A stretch of DNA of 64,000 nucleotides from Terrisporobacter mayombei (GTDB taxonomy: Bacteria > Bacillota > Clostridia > Peptostreptococcales > Peptostreptococcaceae): the NCBI RefSeq assembly GCF_020748465.1, contig NZ_JAHZMP010000004.1, positions 62,001-126,000 of the forward strand, in the 5' to 3' direction. Numbering within the stretch: position 1 is the stretch's first letter; every line of letters starts with the position of its first letter. The notes under the pieces were generated by a model. It saw nothing but the letters and a program-made list of their open reading frames with translations, did no database searches and had not been told where the DNA came from. A program made the translations under genes and the position numbers. Below, piece by piece: positions 61,847 through 64,000 of this stretch.

Positions 61847-63220
61847 TTATTCTCCTTCCAGCATTAGTTTTGCTTGAATCATTATAGAACATTCTGTTCT
61901 TTTCTTTTGCATTTCACAACCAAGCTCATATGGCTTTCTTATATCATTATTAAAGTTTATTGCGTTGGCATGACATCCACCTGAACAGTAGAATCTATTC
62001 CAGCACTTTTTACAATCTTCTTTAGAGTAAACATGAGCATCTCTAAACATATTACTTATTTCTTTAGGTATAACAATTTCTTCATCCATTATGTTTGCTA
62101 ATTTAAAATCATCATTTCCCGCAAACTGATGACATGGGTATATATCTCCATTTGGTGTTACTGATAAGTACTCATTTCCAGCACCACATCCAGTTATTCT
62201 TTTTATTACACATGGTCCTTGATTTAAATCTATTACAAAGTGGAAGAAAGTGAAATCATCTCCATTTAATTTTCTTCTTGCATACTCTTTTGCTAGTTTT
62301 TCATATTCATCAAATACTTTTTCCATATCTTCTTCTCTTAATGCATAAGGATTGCTTTCATCACCAACAACTGGTTCAATTGATGTTAATTCAAATCCTT
62401 CATCAGCAAAATGAAGTACATCTTCAGAGAAATCTAAGTTATCTCTAGTGAATGTTCCTCTTATATAATAGTATTTGTCCTTAGGTCTTTTTTCTACTAA
62501 CTTTTTAAATTTAGGCATGATAACATCGTAACTTCCTTTATCATTAACTGTTGGTCTCATGTTATCATTTATTTCTTTTCTTCCATCTAAACTTAATACT
62601 GCATTGTGCATATGTTCATTTATATAATCAATTTTATCATCATCTAATAATATTCCATTAGTAGTTATAGTAAATCTTATGTTTTTATTATTTTCTTTTT
62701 CAACTTTTCTACCATAAGTTACTAGTTGCTTAACTACTTCAAAGTTCATTAGTGGCTCTCCACCAAAGAAGTCTATTTCTAAATTTCTTCTATTTCCTGA
62801 ATTAGCTATAAGATAATCGATTGCCTTTTTACCTATTTCAAAGCTCATCATTTCTTTTTCTCCACCAAAATCACCTTGTGAAGCAAAGCAGTATTTACAT
62901 TTTAAGTTGCAGTCATGTGAAACGTGTAAACATAATGCTTTAACTACTTTTTTTCTATTTACAAAACTTGGGTGAGTTTCATATGTATCCTCAGTAAATA
63001 AAAGCCCCTCTCCTTTTAAAGATTTTATTTCCTCATAAGCTTCTTCTATCTGTTCTTTAGTATAATCTTTATTTAAAGATTCTACTATTTCTTCCATAGA
63101 TTTTTCTTCAAATAAATCTACAAGATTATATGCAACATCATCTAGTACATGAACACTACCTCCATTCACATCTAAAACAATATTGTATCCATCCATGGAA
63201 AATTTATGTATCATACTCAT
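61847..63220 (-). CDS. scfB: SCIFF peptide maturase, radical SAM/SPASM thioether enzyme
   Basis: A 457-residue enzyme that forms thioether crosslinks in the SCIFF peptide. Residues 1-85 are the RiPP-recognition-like N-terminal domain (DVNGGSVHVLDDVAYNLVDL). The radical-SAM core has Cys104, Cys108 and Cys111 (CNLKCKYC) and FFGGEPLMNFE. The SPASM domain carries further cysteines, including CGAGNEYLSVTPNGDIYPC, CKKCWNRFYCSGGCHA and a last ELGCEM. It lies about 140 bases after scfA, with a terminator between, which would make the enzyme less abundant than its substrate peptide. Confidence 0.95.
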   Translation of the reverse strand: MSMIHKFSMDGYNIVLDVNGGSVHVLDDVAYNLVDLFEEKSMEEIVESLNKDYTKEQIEEAYEEIKSLKGEGLLFTEDTYETHPSFVNRKKVVKALCLHVSHDCNLKCKYCFASQGDFGGEKEMMSFEIGKKAIDYLIANSGNRRNLEIDFFGGEPLMNFEVVKQLVTYGRKVEKENNKNIRFTITTNGILLDDDKIDYINEHMHNAVLSLDGRKEINDNMRPTVNDKGSYDVIMPKFKKLVEKRPKDKYYYIRGTFTRDNLDFSEDVLHFADEGFELTSIEPVVGDESNPYALREEDMEKVFDEYEKLAKEYARRKLNGDDFTFFHFVIDLNQGPCVIKRITGCGAGNEYLSVTPNGDIYPCHQFAGNDDFKLANIMDEEIVIPKEISNMFRDAHVYSKEDCKKCWNRFYCSGGCHANAINFNNDIRKPYELGCEMQKKRTECSIMIQAKLMLEGE

Positions 63221-63308
63221 AATATGTCCTCCTAATTTTTAATACTCTTATTATATACCCTAAGCAAAATATATGTAAATTTTTTCTAGAAACAATTTAT
63301 ATGCAAAC

Positions 63309-63343
63309 AAAGTGAGGGTATTATTTGTAATACCCTCACTTTT
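63309..63343 (-). terminator. Terminator between scfA and scfB
   Basis: Minus strand: AAAGTGAGGGTATTA-caaa-TAATACCCTCACTTT followed by T-rich DNA. Read-through would be needed for scfB unless it has its own promoter. Confidence 0.85.
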
Positions 63344-63361
63344 AAAATAATTATGTTTAAA

Positions 63362-63505
63362 TTATCTTTCACACTCTTGGTTTGCAACTGTACAAGAAGT
63401 TTTACAAGCAGATTGACAAGATGTTTGACATTCTCCACATCCACCTTTAGCTGCGCTTTCTTTTAATGTAGCATTTGATAAAGTTTTTATATGTTTTTTA
63501 GCCAT
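63362..63505 (-). CDS. scfA: SCIFF peptide (six cysteines in forty-five residues)
   Basis: Translated by hand from the minus strand. A 47-residue RiPP precursor: the leader MAKKHIKTLSNATLKESAAK precedes the core, which has exactly six cysteines (Cys23, 26, 30, 34, 38, 45) spaced by Gly, Ser, Thr and Gln. This peptide is nearly universal in Clostridia; its thioether-bridged product has no known function. A very strong GGAGG site lies before the ATG. It sits between the TIGR04086-type membrane protein and the maturase ScfB, the usual order. Confidence 0.95.
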   Translation of the reverse strand: MAKKHIKTLSNATLKESAAKGGCGECQTSCQSACKTSCTVANQECER

Positions 63506-63569
63506 TTTACTACCTCCTGTTTCTAATTAACTGCTACTAATTATACCATAATTCTGTATATTTTGGAAC

Positions 63570-63932
63570 TTATTTGAAGTTTACTCCTAATACTCCACCT
63601 ATTCCTCCTGCTACTGAAACAAGTATCGCTTTATAAAGTACTGTAATATCAAATATGTAATTTTCTTTAGCTAAATAAAACATTGTTATAAGTAATATTA
63701 TATAAACTACACCAACTATAAAACCATATATAAGTCCCTTTTCTTGTATATGTTTACAAGAATAAAATCCACCAAAAGCTGCAGAAACCGTGGTAATAAA
63801 TGATGTAACTATTGAAACCGAATCTGCCGAAACATTAGTATAAGTTAGCAATAGATTGTAAATTAATAATACTATTAACGTAATTATGTAAGCATAGCCT
63901 AAACCTTTTAATATATGTATAGTTTTTGCCAT
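63570..63932 (-). CDS. TIGR04086 family membrane protein
   Basis: A 120-residue protein with four membrane helices (about 8-30, 42-58, 66-88, 98-118), ending GGIGGVLGVNFK. It matches the small membrane family regularly found upstream of SCIFF in Clostridia, so a part in SCIFF export or protection is attractive, but unproven. Its ribosome site GGGGAGG is buried in a terminator-like hairpin directly upstream. Confidence 0.85.
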   Translation of the reverse strand: MAKTIHILKGLGYAYIITLIVLLIYNLLLTYTNVSADSVSIVTSFITTVSAAFGGFYSCKHIQEKGLIYGFIVGVVYIILLITMFYLAKENYIFDITVLYKAILVSVAGGIGGVLGVNFK

Positions 63933-63933
63933 A

Positions 63934-63979
63934 AAAAAACCTCCCCTCGAAATATATATATTCCTTAGGGAGATTTAAA
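63934..63979 (-). promoter_or_regulatory. Terminator-like hairpin covering a ribosome site
   Basis: On the minus strand AATCTCCCT can pair with GGGGAGGTT (9 bp, two wobble pairs); the 3' arm is the GGGGAGG ribosome site of the TIGR04086 gene and a T-run runs into its ATG. It is either the terminator of an upstream gene (the tail ending GAAGATAAATAA at about 63985-63999 may be its last codons, possibly yajC) or a translational switch. Confidence 0.55.
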
Positions 63980-64000
63980 ATTACTATTTATTTATCTTCT

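Noticed and set aside
61845..61892. Upstream start for the gamma carbonic anhydrase
   Set aside because: It would overlap the end of scfB; the ATG at 61842-61844 has AAGGAG and matches the usual family N-terminus.
1..64000. CRISPR arrays, tRNA or rRNA genes, prophage or insertion sequences
   Set aside because: On reading both strands I saw no regularly spaced repeats, no cloverleaf or rRNA signatures and no transposase or integrase motifs; a dedicated scan would be needed to exclude small ones.

Overview
The window is AT-rich DNA from an anaerobic, spore-forming Clostridia-type Firmicute. The evidence is an alpha/beta small acid-soluble spore protein, anaerobic ribonucleotide reductase (NrdD/NrdG), formate-tetrahydrofolate ligase, the SCIFF peptide with its radical-SAM maturase, an agrBD quorum-sensing pair, a SigI/RsgI pair and strong AGGAGG-type ribosome sites. 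The order recJ-apt-relA-dtd-MBL hydrolase-hemZ-hisS-aspS, with the SCIFF locus nearby, suggests the Peptostreptococcaceae (Clostridioides/Paraclostridium/Romboutsia group); that placement is inference. Most genes are on the minus strand. I see no rRNA, tRNA, CRISPR array, complete insertion sequence or prophage: this is mainly core chromosome with small accessory patches.

Layout. 1-2.5 kb: aroF (cut by the window edge) and aroQ behind an attenuator-like leader, a CPBP protease and a small HTH protein. 2.9-7.5 kb: DEAD-box helicase, YaiI-family protein, sigI-rsgI, aldo/keto reductase. 7.6-12.3 kb: a MarR-controlled heterodimeric ABC exporter. 12.6-19.2 kb: a hypothetical gene, a GH25/LysM lysozyme broken by an in-frame stop, a CoA-disulfide-reductase/thioredoxin-like pair, threonine ammonia-lyase, a BFD-type [2Fe-2S] protein and a small membrane protein. 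19.2-19.4 kb: a strong candidate small RNA. 19.6-25.6 kb: a replication-relaxation-like protein, a PspA-YdjG-YdjI membrane-stress operon, a decayed cell-wall sorting-signal gene and a CapA-like protein. 25.8-32.7 kb: fhs, ptsG with a cre site, an unknown gene and a GGDEF/HD-GYP protein. 32.8-34.1 kb: agrD, agrB and a receptor-like membrane protein, with no kinase or response regulator. 34.3-40.6 kb: SASP, small unknowns, cardiolipin synthase, methyltransferase, tocopherol-cyclase-like protein, patatin. 40.7-46.1 kb: nrdG, thyX, folD, nrdD and dCMP deaminase, a deoxynucleotide block with NrdR-like boxes. 46.3-50 kb: ferredoxin, ferritin-like protein, a Cys/His-rich small protein and an alkylation-repair group (alkD-like, nfo, ogt). 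50-61 kb: aspS, hisS, hemZ, MBL hydrolase, dtd, relA, apt, recJ. 61.3-64 kb: gamma carbonic anhydrase, scfB, scfA and a TIGR04086-type membrane protein.

The most notable items are: the roughly 135-nt structured RNA candidate (19226-19360, minus) with two CCCUC-bearing loops and a SigG-like promoter; the agr locus with a kinase-less receptor-like protein; the lysozyme whose last two LysM repeats lie in frame behind a single TAA; the SCIFF locus with a terminator between peptide and maturase; and a terminator-like hairpin overlapping the ribosome site of the TIGR04086 gene.
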